DNA of 64,000 nucleotides from Venturia oleaginea. Lineage: Eukaryota > Ascomycota > Dothideomycetes > Venturiales > Venturiaceae. The stretch spans positions 184,027-248,026 of the forward strand of contig JABMLP010000035.1 in NCBI GenBank assembly GCA_013176395.1, read 5' to 3'. Below the pieces are notes generated by a model, which was not told the origin of the DNA, searched no databases, and saw only the letters and a program-made list of their open reading frames with translations. Each line of letters begins with the position of its first letter. The stretch's first letter is position 1. This document shows, one piece after another, positions 1-10,695 of the stretch. Both the position numbers and the translations under genes were made by a program.

Positions 1-161
1 AGCAAAAGAGTGACAGCCAGCGCAGCGGATAAAACTCTACGCAAGGAACGTCAAGTCTACTCTACTCTCCTCCATTCTATTCTATTCCATCTAACCCCCC
101 CAAACCCCCTCCCCATTCATTCCTCCCCCCATTTCAAATCACAAACGTCTAACGTCTACAT

Positions 162-3100
162 CTAATGCCTCGACAAAATCGCCGTCCTCGTAGCAGTCGA
201 CACCAAACTAGTCGTCGTAGACCCCACAACAATCGTAGAAGTAGAAATAGTCGTACTAGACGCCGACAACGCCGTTGTAGGAGTCAGTGGCAAAGTGGAG
301 ATAGACGTGGAAAGGAGTGTCTGAGTCAGGATCGAGGTACCAGAAAGGCACGAAAGGGATCTAGTCAACGTAGTCGTTGCTGTAGGAAAGGAAAGAAAGG
401 AGTTAGCTTGATGGTGATATTCATGATGGAGAGAGAGAGGGAAGGGGGGAGAATATGCGGGAACTTACTCGTAGCAAAGTCGGTCAGGTAAATGGTGCTG
501 AAGGCAGTTACTTGGGCGGAGATAGTGGTGGTGGTTAAGCCGATTGCAGTGGCTGTGGCGGTGTACGTGCTAGTGACGGATAGTGGAGTAGCCGCAGCAG
601 TAACAGTTCTAATGATTGTGACCGTTCCGCTATGGCGTGTTAGTTTTGGACCTGCAAGGGGCGGAAAGAACGGGGGAAACTCACGCTGTGACAGTCGCGG
701 TGCGAGTCTGGTAGACAAAACTCGGGATGACGATGCTTAGGCCAGAATCAGTAGGTTTCAACACTCATCTCGACGGAGAACACTTACGTAATATCAGTAC
801 TGGTGACTGTTCGGGTGGCAGTGCCGACGAAGGTGCTAGCAGGTCCGCCCCATCCGGTACAACCACCAGGGCAAGCTTTCGCATCGTTTGCGTTAAGTAG
901 CATCTTAGGATGGGAGGCACCCTTGATCTCTCGTGGGTGCACACGTGGAGTGTCGACGCGGTTCTTTCGTACACGATGGCGGAGAGGAGGAGAGGGAGGA
1001 ACAGGCTTGGACGAAGATGAAACGAGACGAGCTCCCCAAGCTTCTAGTTGGCCTTCTCGCGAAGTTCCATAATTGTCCTTCAAATAGCAAGCAACGCCTG
1101 ATAGCGTTACGTCGCGGCAATTGGTATTGGAATCGCATGCATTCACGCAAGCCGATAGGTCGCCAGGAGTAACAGTGACTGGACTGCCCTTCGTGATGTC
1201 GTGGTCGTCTCTGTTTGATGATAGTTAGTTACTTGTCTTTGATAGAGCGAATCATGGAGTTTATTTGGCGTCGGGATTTTCAAGACCATTTTGGAGTGTG
1301 ACAGCAGGATATGGTAGCCGTAGATCTCTTCAGCTGTGAGATCGAGGTCGCGAGAGCGTCTAGCGGACTCCAATAGCGATCACAATGCGAGTTCCAGAAT
1401 GAGGACCATAGCCACGTATTTCCGTTGCTGTCAAGGTTTCATTGAACTGTGGGAGACTTCGCACATACCTGTCATTGTAGCACTCGATCGTGAAAACATC
1501 ACCAGAAGGAGCAGTGTACTATGAATTGTCAGCACAACCAAGGACGATATGATTATGGGCAGTACATACATTTTGTTTGTCATTTGCTGGACATGAGATG
1601 CGAGTTGCCGAAGGGCCTATTGGACCTGTTGGTCCTGCTGGGCCTGTTGTAGCGTTCACCCGCCGTGCACCCCAGACGTTGGCATTTTGCACCACTGGTT
1701 GAATACTGTTCTTCATATAGCATGGCCCTGGGATGCCTGGGATCCAAGAGACATCAACACAGCCGGGAGTCTGCGCGCAAAGATTGGCACAGCCACGAAG
1801 AGTATCAGTGTAGCCGGTCGCGAAGTCACCGCCAACACGGTCGCTACCGCATTCAATCTCGAACCCAGTGTAGATTTGGCCATTTGCAGATGGACAGGAG
1901 AGAGGCTAGAATCGGTGTCAGTGCTCAGTCCTGGGCAGGCATTTGGGGTACGGATGGGTACGACGAAGGGGGAGAGGAAGCTTACCGTTCCTGTTGGCAA
2001 GGCAACAGGATCTGAGGAACCTTGTCCAGAGGTCGCTGTGGTTATCATGGTCAGCGTAGACAAGCCGCCGGTTGCTGTCAAACTTGTCAAAGTATTGGTG
2101 AGCGTTAGACCTGTTGTCGGCAAAGAGATGCTTGTTGTTGGAACTGTTGTCCGCGAAGAGCTGGTGCTTGTTGAAGTTGTGGCGCTAACGTATTCAGTAG
2201 TAACGCTGGTCGAGCTGCCTATCACCGTCGTGCTGGTTGTGGGCCGATATGTTGGAGTCAAGTAAATAGTAGTGCTCGTGGTCGGCACCAGCGCGGTGCT
2301 AGTCGTCATCGTCGTCGTATTGGTCGTCACTGTACGGACCACTTGGTCAAGTTAGCGAGTAAAAGTACTTCTGGCATGAGCGGCCTTACATGTGGAGGTG
2401 GTCAACACTAAAGACGTGGCCGTGGAAGTCGTGTTGGAGCCAACAGTGTAGGTGCTGCCAAGTTGAGTACTTGTAGACACAAGAGTGAGAGTCGATGGCT
2501 CTGCTGTACATCTACCCTGTGATATTGAGGTACTCCGTTTGCGTTCGTGTGGCGTTGACAAGCAGAGTTGTAGTGTGATCCTACACATCGGTGATTAGTT
2601 GAATGTGGTTACGTCTGGTATCGGGAAGCCATGCCTGAGTCATCGTGGATGTAACTCTGACTGTCTGATCTCTAGTCTGAGTGACAGTGATGGTTTCATT
2701 GGCATAGCGAGTTCCTCCATTTGCGGTCACGGTGGTATATGATGTGGTTGTTTCACCCAGACCCGTGATTGTATTCGTAGCTATCGAGGTTACAGCACTC
2801 CCGGTGCTGGTAACATATGCTGTAGCAGTCTGTGTTGTGGTAGCCCTGATATTTAAATCAGCAAGGTCGTGAACTGGATCAAGCTAGACAATCTGCCATA
2901 CATCGCTGTGGCTACTACAAAGCTAGTCATCGGGAAGGGCGTATATCCAGAAGCAGCAGAGTAAGAGATGGTATGTGTTCCAGTCGGAATAGCGGAGTTC
3001 TTTAGACCAGGGCAGTAAAGCGACTGGACACCTCCAGCCCAAAGGCATGTCTGCGTGACGGTACCAGATTTGAAAATGGGCGAGAACGATATGTCGTTGT

Positions 3101-3345
3101 CGGTGTAACATCTATCGGGCTGTTAGTACGAGCCTTTGCAAGAGGCTGTGAGACGTACTTGGCGCCATCTTTGATGTTGTCAGTATGTCAATGTTTAAAA
3201 CGATAAGGCAGACTGACTGCTATTGGTAAACTGTGCAGGTAGGCCGAAATAATTGGCGTCGTTGCTGCTGAACGCGAACGAAGGTTGCACGCCACTGACA
3301 GCGGAGGTCAAGCAAGCAGCGTCGAAAGTGCAAGACATTGTGTCG
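162..3345 (-). CDS. Secreted/cell-surface Ser/Thr-rich protein with apple (PAN)-like Cys domains, about 10 exons
   Basis: A multi-exon minus-strand gene. A provisional start near 3343 (MSCTFDAACL) leads through short exons to a Cys/Trp segment (CYTDNDISF, CLWAGG, YCPG). Long Thr/Ser-rich, mucin-like exons follow (about 2350-2870 and 1990-2342). The first apple-like domain begins near 1906 (CPSANGQIYTGFEIECG, then GCANLCAQTPGCVDVSW and CYMK). A short collagen-like run (GPAGPTGPIGPS, near 1640) precedes a second apple-like domain (SCPANDKQNYTAPSGDVF, then CVNACDSNTNCRDV). Another Thr-rich stretch ends at the TAG at 162-164. Splice sites seen include GTAAGC near 1982 with acceptor CTAG near 1907, and GTATGT near 1571 with ATAG near 1521; reading frame continues cleanly across them. 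No signal peptide was secured, so the N-terminus is uncertain. Such proteins are usually O-glycosylated wall or secreted adhesins; that role is inferred. Confidence 0.6.
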
Positions 3346-3479
3346 TGCTATACGCCTATTCAAGCAGAGAATGCGACCAGAACGAGAGTGAACGAAGGTA
3401 CAAGAAGATGGATACAAAAAATGCTGCAGGAAACCGCTTCTTATCAATAGTGTTCTCATCTTCACCCCCTCTTTCAAAC

Positions 3480-4266
3480 ATCAAGGTGCCTTCAAGCCCA
3501 AGCAGGGACGTTGTGTTGAGATATTGATATTACACTGAGATTATTTTGTCGGCGGGTGTGAACGGTCAGCAGTCCAGTCGTGGCATCAACGCGGTCCTGG
3601 CTTATTCTGGGTCTCCCCTCGATGACAGGGACAGCGTTGCTTCGGGGTGGTTTTTGCTACTGACGGCATCATAAACAATACTGCAATGACATGACTGATC
3701 TGGGCAAGCAAATGTGGTTGAAAGGTTTTGCTGAAGCAAATCGGACTGTCATGCTGCAATCCCCATGTCGCAGTGGAAAATTTGCTCACTGTCTTCACCG
3801 TTGCGATAAAGAGCACATAAAAACCTAATGTATGAAATTATCGTTATTTCCATTGGAAATTCAATGCTGGAGACTTCTTGGCCATTGGAGCAGTGCGACG
3901 CGACCAACGTTTTTGTCTGTCTTTGGAACATTCAAGGTGCAAGAGTGACAGATGCGCTACGAATTGTTCGAAGATAGCCCAGGCGGCTTAAGGCTCAACG
4001 GCTCAAGACACCAAATCTGGTTCTTGAAACAAGAATTAACGCCATTCTTCGACCTAGATGATTCAAATGCCATTGAATTCGCAGCGACAATTCAGTTTCA
4101 ATAGTCTTGGCGCCCAATTCAAGTGAGGGTAACTTATGGGTCGGAGACAAAAATTGGACCGTTCACGGCAGGAAGCAGTGCTCCTTTGACTTCTCTGGAA
4201 CGAGATTGCTGTCTTCTTCGAGAACAAAGGGGCGATCTCGACTTGCTATACTTGCGGGCAACTGCC
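3480..4266. other. Intergenic spacer between two minus-strand genes
   Basis: No convincing gene. Short open frames here have no recognisable domain and no splice continuity with neighbours. The right part should contain the 3' UTR of the Zn2Cys6 gene and the left part the promoter of the apple-domain gene. No transposon ends or tandem repeats were seen. Confidence 0.5.
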
Positions 4267-6369
4267 TCATCGAAGCCCATTAGGCATTTGGTTTTGAGCT
4301 TGCCAAATACCAGGTTGCTGTTGCTGCTGCTGCGGCTGCTGTTGAGACACGGCTTGCTGGTATCCATACGGGCCGTTCCAAGATGGCGTCTGGCGGCTGT
4401 TTGGTGGATAAGTCGGAGCGCGATGTGCAGCTATATTTGATCAGTGATTACTCAATGATATGCGCGAAAACAAACTCACCCTGTGAAGGTGTGGGCTGCC
4501 CATGGTACATCTGGTTGGCGGGGGCTGGATACTGAGTGTGCGGGTGGAAACCGGGTGGTTGAGGGGGTGGTGGAATTGTCACTGGCTGCTGCGGCTGCGA
4601 TGTTTGTTGCTGATGGGTATTTCTACGTTCATGATTTGTACTATTTAAGCTGATGGATGCTTTGGCAACAGCTTTGAGCCGAGTGTTTTCTGTTCGCAAC
4701 TGGTCTATCTGCTTATTCGTTTCTGTGAGGTTTGATTGCAGCTCGAAAGCGCGCTTTTCAGCGTCCACCAACTTGTTCCGGGCTTGGTCAAGTTCACGTT
4801 GAAGATCTTCGTGAGCAGAGGTCAGTGTTGAAGCCACAGCACTTTGCTGCAAGAGATCGGGATGCACTGGTGGGGGTGGCGGAGCCTCGTAAACCACGAT
4901 TTGAGGTTCTCCATTTGGGCCGTCAGATAAGTAGAAACAAGGCCAGCCTTTGTCAGCACATGATTTACAGCTCGGGGTTTGTCCATCGCACTGTGGATGC
5001 ATTAATATATGGACCCCCAATGACGGGCGATGCTCACTCTTGAATATTTTTGCGATTGGCAAGGAGCGCAGACTTTCACAGGAGGACGTCTAGCAGGCGC
5101 TCGCTGCTTGTTCGCGGCAGCTGTTGATGGACCACTCTGCCCATGCCCTACCACGTTCACAGCAGTCATGGGATCGATTGGCGATGGTTCATCACGACGC
5201 ATCAACTCCAGGAGCGACTTCATGCTCTCGACTCTCAAGTCACTCTCAGCAGTTGTTTGAGGTTCTGGTTGCGTCCTTTTGACTCTCTTCTTTTTGGGTG
5301 GAGCGGGCGTTTTCTCGATACTAACAGGGCGCTGGATATATCGAGGATTCTTGACTCTGACAAGCTGGCATTAGCGCAAGCGTGCATCAGATGGGGCTGA
5401 ACTGACCTATCTGGATTGGACATCTCCCATTCGGCTCTTCTCTTGGCATCTCTGCGTGGAGGAGGGGCCCTCTCTTCATACGTCTCATGGCAGCGAATGT
5501 GTTTGTAGCAGACATCGACGCATTGCCTTATGACGGAAAACTTGATGGCCAGTATACCCTTGCAATCGTACACTGGCTTTGTCGCTCGCCGGCCTGTGAA
5601 TTGTCAGAATGGAGAATGGCTGTGCAGTTGTTCCAAGGCACCCACCTGAGGACCCAGCTTTGCCATTTGCAACGCGGTCCTTGTTGAGTAGAGAGTCGTT
5701 GCAGTAGTACGAGAATCTGTATGCATTGTCCTCGCCACTTTTCCAATTGTTGTGAAAGCTGTATCGAAAGCCATCCACCTTCGATATAGCAGCTATGCAC
5801 ACCTTCGATATCGCTCTTTGTCTCTTCATTGTATCCTTGGCATCTGGCATTGGCTGAAGCGCGTCAAGTACGCTCAGAGTTTCTTGGGTGACTCGAGCTG
5901 GGCCAGCCGCAGCGCCATACAAGGCAGGAGTCGGAGCTGGTGCGCCAGTGTTAGCATGCAGAGCATCGACAACGGGTTGTAGCATTCCGGCATCCGCTGG
6001 GCGTGTATGGGACGGTTGCAGGTCCCCGGTTGGTATGTTCACGAGAAAGGACGCCCCGGCCCATAGTGTAAGCTCAGCACTGCAATGCTCCTCGGAAGCT
6101 GGAGGATTGTCGAGGTATTCTTTCAATTTCGTCTCCAACTCTTGCAGATTCGCGCACTCGTATTTGGATACAACAGCGTCGGGGTCTTTGGGGGCGCGGC
6201 CACGGGGAAGAGGTGGGTTTGGGTTCGTCCATACTCCGGTCTGGCCTTGGTGCGAGTGGTCGTCGTTATTGTGATGTTCGGATCCGTGGTTCTGCTGCAG
6301 GTGAGGCAGTCCATTCCCGGTTGACTGCTGCTCGCCGTTGCCATTCTGGCCCGTAACGGGCGCGTCCAT
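4267..6369 (-). CDS. Zn2Cys6-type transcription factor with internal zinc cluster and Gln-rich tail
   Basis: Five exons fit by splice signals and frame: 5648-6369, 5407-5593, 5038-5358, 4480-4990 and 4267-4430. The start is ATG at 6369 (MDAPVTGQNGNGEQQ). The N-terminal ~240 residues include ANLQELETKLKEYL and end in NKDRVANGKAG. Exon 2 carries YDCKGILAIKFSVIRQC and YKHIRCHETYEERAPPPRR, a conserved-looking block that I recall beside fungal zinc clusters. The cluster itself is split by an intron: CAPCQSQKYSR joins CDGQTPSCKSCADKGWPC. A heptad-like coiled coil follows (LQRELDQARNKLVDAEKR onward), then Pro/Gln-rich sequence and a short last exon with a QQQPQQQQQQ run ending NGLR. The second-to-third Cys spacing is seven residues instead of the usual six. 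The product is presumably a nuclear DNA-binding regulator with unknown targets. It is transcribed divergently from the aminotransferase. Confidence 0.78.
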
Positions 6370-7066
6370 GGTGTCTGGTCTGTCGGATATTATTATTAGG
6401 GGGTTTATGAAGGTCGTGAGCGTATCACTGCTACTATTCTAGTACGTGCACGTGAGTCCGGCATATATCAACGGAACACTCTAAGTTATATCCCTCTCCA
6501 TGCTGATTACTATTGCTCCATCTATCCCTATCCATGCTAACTATCATTGATCCACAAATTTGTGTATAGTAATAGTCCTCAATTCCTCCTCCACTTCCAC
6601 TGTCATTGACCCTCCATTGCTCACAACATCCGCAGCCAGAAAAAAGGATGCACTTCAGCTCCTCCAGCTAAAGGACAAATACCCTCCTAATCATGATCCC
6701 AATGCAGTCATCGTCTTGCTTTTCCTGTCTCACCGTGGTACAAAGCCATCTACGTGCGATGGGCGTGTATGAAGTGCACGCCGTCCGCAGCTCCAGATCA
6801 TCTTCTGCCCTCTTGCTCGACGTTGATAGGTGAATTGGCCATTTTAATGTCTCAAGCACGCTACTCTGACCATATATTATCCAATCGAACACGCACACAA
6901 TAGGCCCTGCGTTCATGCGTTCAAGAAAGGACCCCACCACATAGAATACGAAGAAGCAACTCTCCTGCCTTAGTGCCAACATGCCGTTATATAGACCACA
7001 CTCTCGCGACAATCCCTCTCCATAACAGCACCAAACAGCTTCCCGATCCCCCTCCTAACATTCAAA
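6370..7066. promoter_or_regulatory. Divergent intergenic promoter region
   Basis: About 700 bp separate the zinc-cluster gene (-) from the aminotransferase (+), so it should carry both promoters. It is rich in CT/CCAT stretches, with a repeated 'atccctatccatgct'-like segment near 6490-6540 that could be a local duplication. No open frame here looks coding. The divergent layout allows, but does not show, regulation of the enzyme by its neighbour. Confidence 0.45.
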
Positions 7067-9053
7067 ATGGCTGAAAGAAGGTTCTCCGTGAATGGTATGT
7101 TGCCATTCCCTTTTTTGTTGATTCGCTCATTGCTTCAGGAGTGAAATATCTCGACATTGATTCTTCCCAGCGGCAGAAATGCTTGTTTTCCTAGCCATTG
7201 CTTGTCTCTCTACTCTTCCTTGGCTCAACATATCTAAGATACATTCACCTCCTCATCTGCCAACTGCGCTCGAAACTTCTCTCGAAAATGGGAGCGGCAT
7301 CTTTCACCTTGGCATATCCACTATGCCTGCTGATTCTGCCGGTCTTTGGCCCGAATGTCGTTTCAAAGAGTTTATATCCATTGGACCCGGATTTCTCTTT
7401 GAACAAGTTTTCCAAGCACTTCATGCAAAATGCTGATCTCCGAATTTGTAGAACAGTCATCTGCCATTCATATGCAATTTCGAGAATGCCACGAAGGCCA
7501 CAAACCTCATGCTGGTCTCGATCCCACGAAAGCCTCCACCGGAGTTGTCTGGACGTCTGAACGAGCGTGTACGTATATCTACTCCAGCAAGTATACGTTC
7601 GGTGAGACTGATGTTCATCGCCAGACGAGCATGGTTATATGGACGATCCAGAATCGTGGGCCAACCTAGGTCAGGGTGCCCCAGAAGTGGAAGATGAGAT
7701 TGAAGGTTGCTTTGAGCGTCCCCACTCCGTAGAAGTCACCATGGGTGGACGAGAATATGGCCCAACTGCTGGTATCAAGCCTTTGCGTGCCGCCATCGCA
7801 AACCTCTACAACGTTCATCATCGCGCGGGCAAAGAAAGCCAATACAGCTGGGAGAACGTCTGCGTGGTCCCTGGAGGTCGCGCTGGTCTCATCCGTATTG
7901 CTGCCGTCCTAGGCCATGCCTATCTTGGATTCTTTATGTATGATCGTTCTCTTCCTGGAGGCTTCCAATTCACTAACAATGTCTCAGCCCTGATTACGCA
8001 GCGTACAACGAGATGTTGTCGCTGTTCAGAAATTTTGGAACCATTCCAGTGCCGTTGAATCGCGATGACAACTACCATATCCACCCTAGCAAAATTGAGG
8101 AGGAAATTGCCAGAGGAACTTCTGTCTTCATCACGAGTAACCCCAGAAACCCCACGGGACAGGTCATCACGAACCCAGAATTGGGTGAGATCCAGACGAT
8201 TTGCCGTGACAAGGCTACACTGATCATGGATGAGTTCTATGGTGGATACAACTACACGTCAGGGTGTGATGGTACTGTTGTCAGTGCTGCCGACAACATC
8301 GAGAATGTCGACGATGACGACGTTCTCATCATTGACGGCTTGACTAAGCGTTTCCGCCTTCCAGGCTGGCGTGTGGCCTGGATCATCGGTCCCAAGGAGT
8401 TCATCAAGGCCATCGGCTCCTGTGGTTCATACCTGGATGGAGGTACCAGTGAGTACAGCCACTTCTCGCCATGTCCTTGACTTTCCCGGTTCGCTAACAA
8501 CAATAGATGTTCCCTTCCAAGAGGCCGCGATTTCTATGCTTGAGCCCAACAGGGTCAAGAAAGAGATGAAGGCTTTGCAGACTCATTTCATGGAGAAGCG
8601 CGATTACGTCGTTAGGCGTCTCCGGGAGATGGGTTTCACCATTGAGGCGAAGCTGGTTCCACAGGCGACGTTCTACCTTTGGCTCGACCTGCGCTGCTTA
8701 CCTGATGCTATCAATGATGGTCTGAACTTCTTTGAGGCGTGCTTGAAGGAGAAATGCATCGTTGTTCCTAGTATCTTCTTTGATCTCAACCCTAGCAAGC
8801 GAAGAGATCTGTTTGACAGTCCTTGCCATCGTAAGTACTGACACCATCTTTGTGGCTTGGGCGATACTGACATTTCATACAGACTACGTGCGATTATCTT
8901 ACGGGCCTCGTATGGAGATTCTCAAGAAGGGTCTCGATGCTATTGCACGCGTGGTCAAGAAGTGAGTCGACCGCTTGAAGTTGTGAAGTATGTTGCTGAC
9001 AGCTGATCAGGTACGGCAAGCCAGACGAGGCTATCGAGAGCGATGACGAATAA
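7067..9053 (+). CDS. PLP-dependent class I/II aminotransferase
   Basis: Fold-type I aminotransferase, predicted to act on an amino acid with pyridoxal phosphate. Recognisable blocks: YGPTAGIKPLRAAIANLYN (about 7757), VVPGGRAGLIRIAAVLG, SNPRNPTGQVI (about 8139), the cofactor-contacting LIMDEFYGGYNY (about 8220) and DGLTKRFRLPGWRVAW (about 8334), where the Lys of LTKR is the expected Schiff-base residue. The C-terminus ends near YGKPDEAIESDDE at 9053. Introns read by eye include one near 7568-7629 (TSERA joins YEHGYMDDPESW), 7937-7989 (FF-IPDYAAYNEM), about 8449-8506, about 8831-8882 and about 8962-9010. The first exon is short (ATG at 7067, MAERRFSVN). Exons between 7092 and 7430 are not settled, and ISEFVEQSS (7433) is probably near the N-terminus. 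Closest families are ACC synthase-like or aspartate aminotransferase-like enzymes; the substrate cannot be told. Confidence 0.82.
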
Positions 9054-9165
9054 GCTGTGAACTGAATAGATGAGTTCCATGATTATCATTGTATTCATAT
9101 CGATATAACCAAGATGAACTTTGGTTTTCTCCATCCGCTTACGCGGTTAGTCCCCTGTATCTCGC

Positions 9166-9650
9166 TTATAATTGCCTTCTGCGAGCTGCCCCGGCCCGTC
9201 TTTCTATCCGTATCACCATCACCACAACAAGAATGTTTTTCTTCCACCTTTCCCTTCCCAAACTAAGTCTATACTTGCCACGATGGTCGTGCTCTCCAAT
9301 CTCGTACCCCAACATCTTCATTAATCCATTCCAACGCCACGATCCTCGTGGTTTCGTTCCCGTGTTCAAACACACAACTTCATCTAACGGCTCGTCATCC
9401 TGAACGACCTTTTCTCCTTCCGCGTACAAATCTGATCCAATGCCCGCATCCATATCCGCGACCTTGCGGGCGAAGATGTTAGGCTTTCTCGGTGACATCG
9501 CGGCTTCCTCGAGAGCGGGTATGAAGACTCGTCGCGCGTTGTCAAGCTCTTCGATGGCCTCCGATGGACGTTTGCACGCCAGTCGAGCGCCCTTTGGGTA
9601 CTAGGTAGCTGCGATGGCACTGGCGTTGGTGCCTGGTAGCCGCCGACCTG
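9166..9650 (-). pseudogene. Possible truncated gene of unknown function
   Basis: Reading minus, coherent charged sequence runs through RLACKRPSEAIEELDNARR, FIPALEEAAMSPRKPN, IFARKVADMDAGIGSD, EVVCLNTGTKPRGSWRW and GYEIGEHDHRGKYRLSLG. It is interrupted by one in-frame TAG upstream of YPKGARLACK. There is no intact start, and the 5' side is lost before the 200-bp repeat at 9775. No family is recognised. It may be the 3' half of a decayed gene or chance coding bias. It lies convergent with the aminotransferase. Confidence 0.3.
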
Positions 9651-9774
9651 GAGACGAGGAAGCAGGAAATCGGTGTTGATGTCTTGGATAGCGAGCATCT
9701 AGTTGACGGAAGCGCCGAACAAATCCTTGGTTATAGGAGACCTACCGTTCCCGCAAACTAAGATACTTGTTAAT

Positions 9775-9974
9775 TGCCACGGCTAGTAGTAACTAATGAA
9801 AGGCGTGAGCAGCAATCAGGTATGGACTGAATGTGATAGCGAATTACAGGTAGCTATGTAAATGGGGGCTGGGGGCAAGGCCTACTTATAGGTCTTGCTG
9901 TGGCCCGTGTACTGTGGCGCCTTGTTAGGTGCTTGGACACTGTGGTTGTTCCAGTAGCCTAGCAAGCCGTCACA
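9775..9974 (+). repeat. 200-bp dispersed repeat with short inverted termini (copy 1)
   Basis: Begins TGCCACGGCTAGTAG and ends CTAGCAAGCCGTCACA, giving inverted termini of the form TGY(C/G)A-GGCT. The interior is shared with 31705-31906 (for example 'gggggctgggggcaaggc' and 'acactgtggttgttccag'). There is no coding capacity. It may be a MITE or a solo LTR, since its ends are close to TGT..ACA and the interior has an 'acttatag' TATA-like element. No clear target duplication was found. Confidence 0.7.
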
Positions 9975-10695
9975 GAGATCGGGTTATATTTAGCATACTA
10001 CTTTAACGTATTCCACCACCCGAACCGCCACACCACCCAACCCGCCAAAATCTCTTGCCACGGCCAACTCATGTTACGACTCTTCAATTTTATCGCTATC
10101 AACAATAGATTCCAAGTCCGTCGTGCTGCTATCTGATTCAGAAGATATCTCAATATCCCTTTTACACGTTCGCGCATTGTGCCCAGTCGCGCCGCAGTTC
10201 CCACAGCGCCTTTGAGTTGGTCGGGCTGTTTCTTGACCACTACTACTACGAGCATTCTTTGATCCCTGAGGCGCAACAGACGCCTCAGCAGCTACCCACG
10301 CTGCTGCAGTCCCATACTCCATAGTACCACCTTGCTGGATCCGCTTTCTTTTACGCGATTTTCGCTTCGCCATTACTGCCAATTGTTCTTCAAGCTCGTG
10401 GTTTCGTGCAACAGTTAGGCCTTCTGGTGCAGCATCAATTCAGCGCCTTTAACAAACTATGAAAAGCCAGCCTGCGAAGTAACTGATGACCGAGTAAAAT
10501 ACTCGCTTACGAGCTTGGATTGGGATCCAAATTCATGAGTATTGCTTCGAGTCTTTGACTGCCACGACGTTTCTAGGAGACGGGGTTCTGGCGGGGTACG
10601 TAGCCGTACTTCAAGGCGATCCAACACTACCTGCGCGTTAATAGGGACTAGCCCTACTGCCTCAAAGGCCTTTCGACAATTCTCTTCGTGAACAC

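Noticed and set aside
1687..2265. 192-codon plus-strand open frame rich in Val
   Set aside because: It is the complement of the Thr/Ser-rich exon of the apple-domain gene.
5888..6274. Plus-strand open frames over the zinc-cluster gene's first exon
   Set aside because: Shadow of the minus-strand exon, which splices cleanly into the conserved blocks.
6668..7012. 114-codon minus-strand frame in the divergent promoter
   Set aside because: No domain, and it lies in the expected promoter of two real genes.
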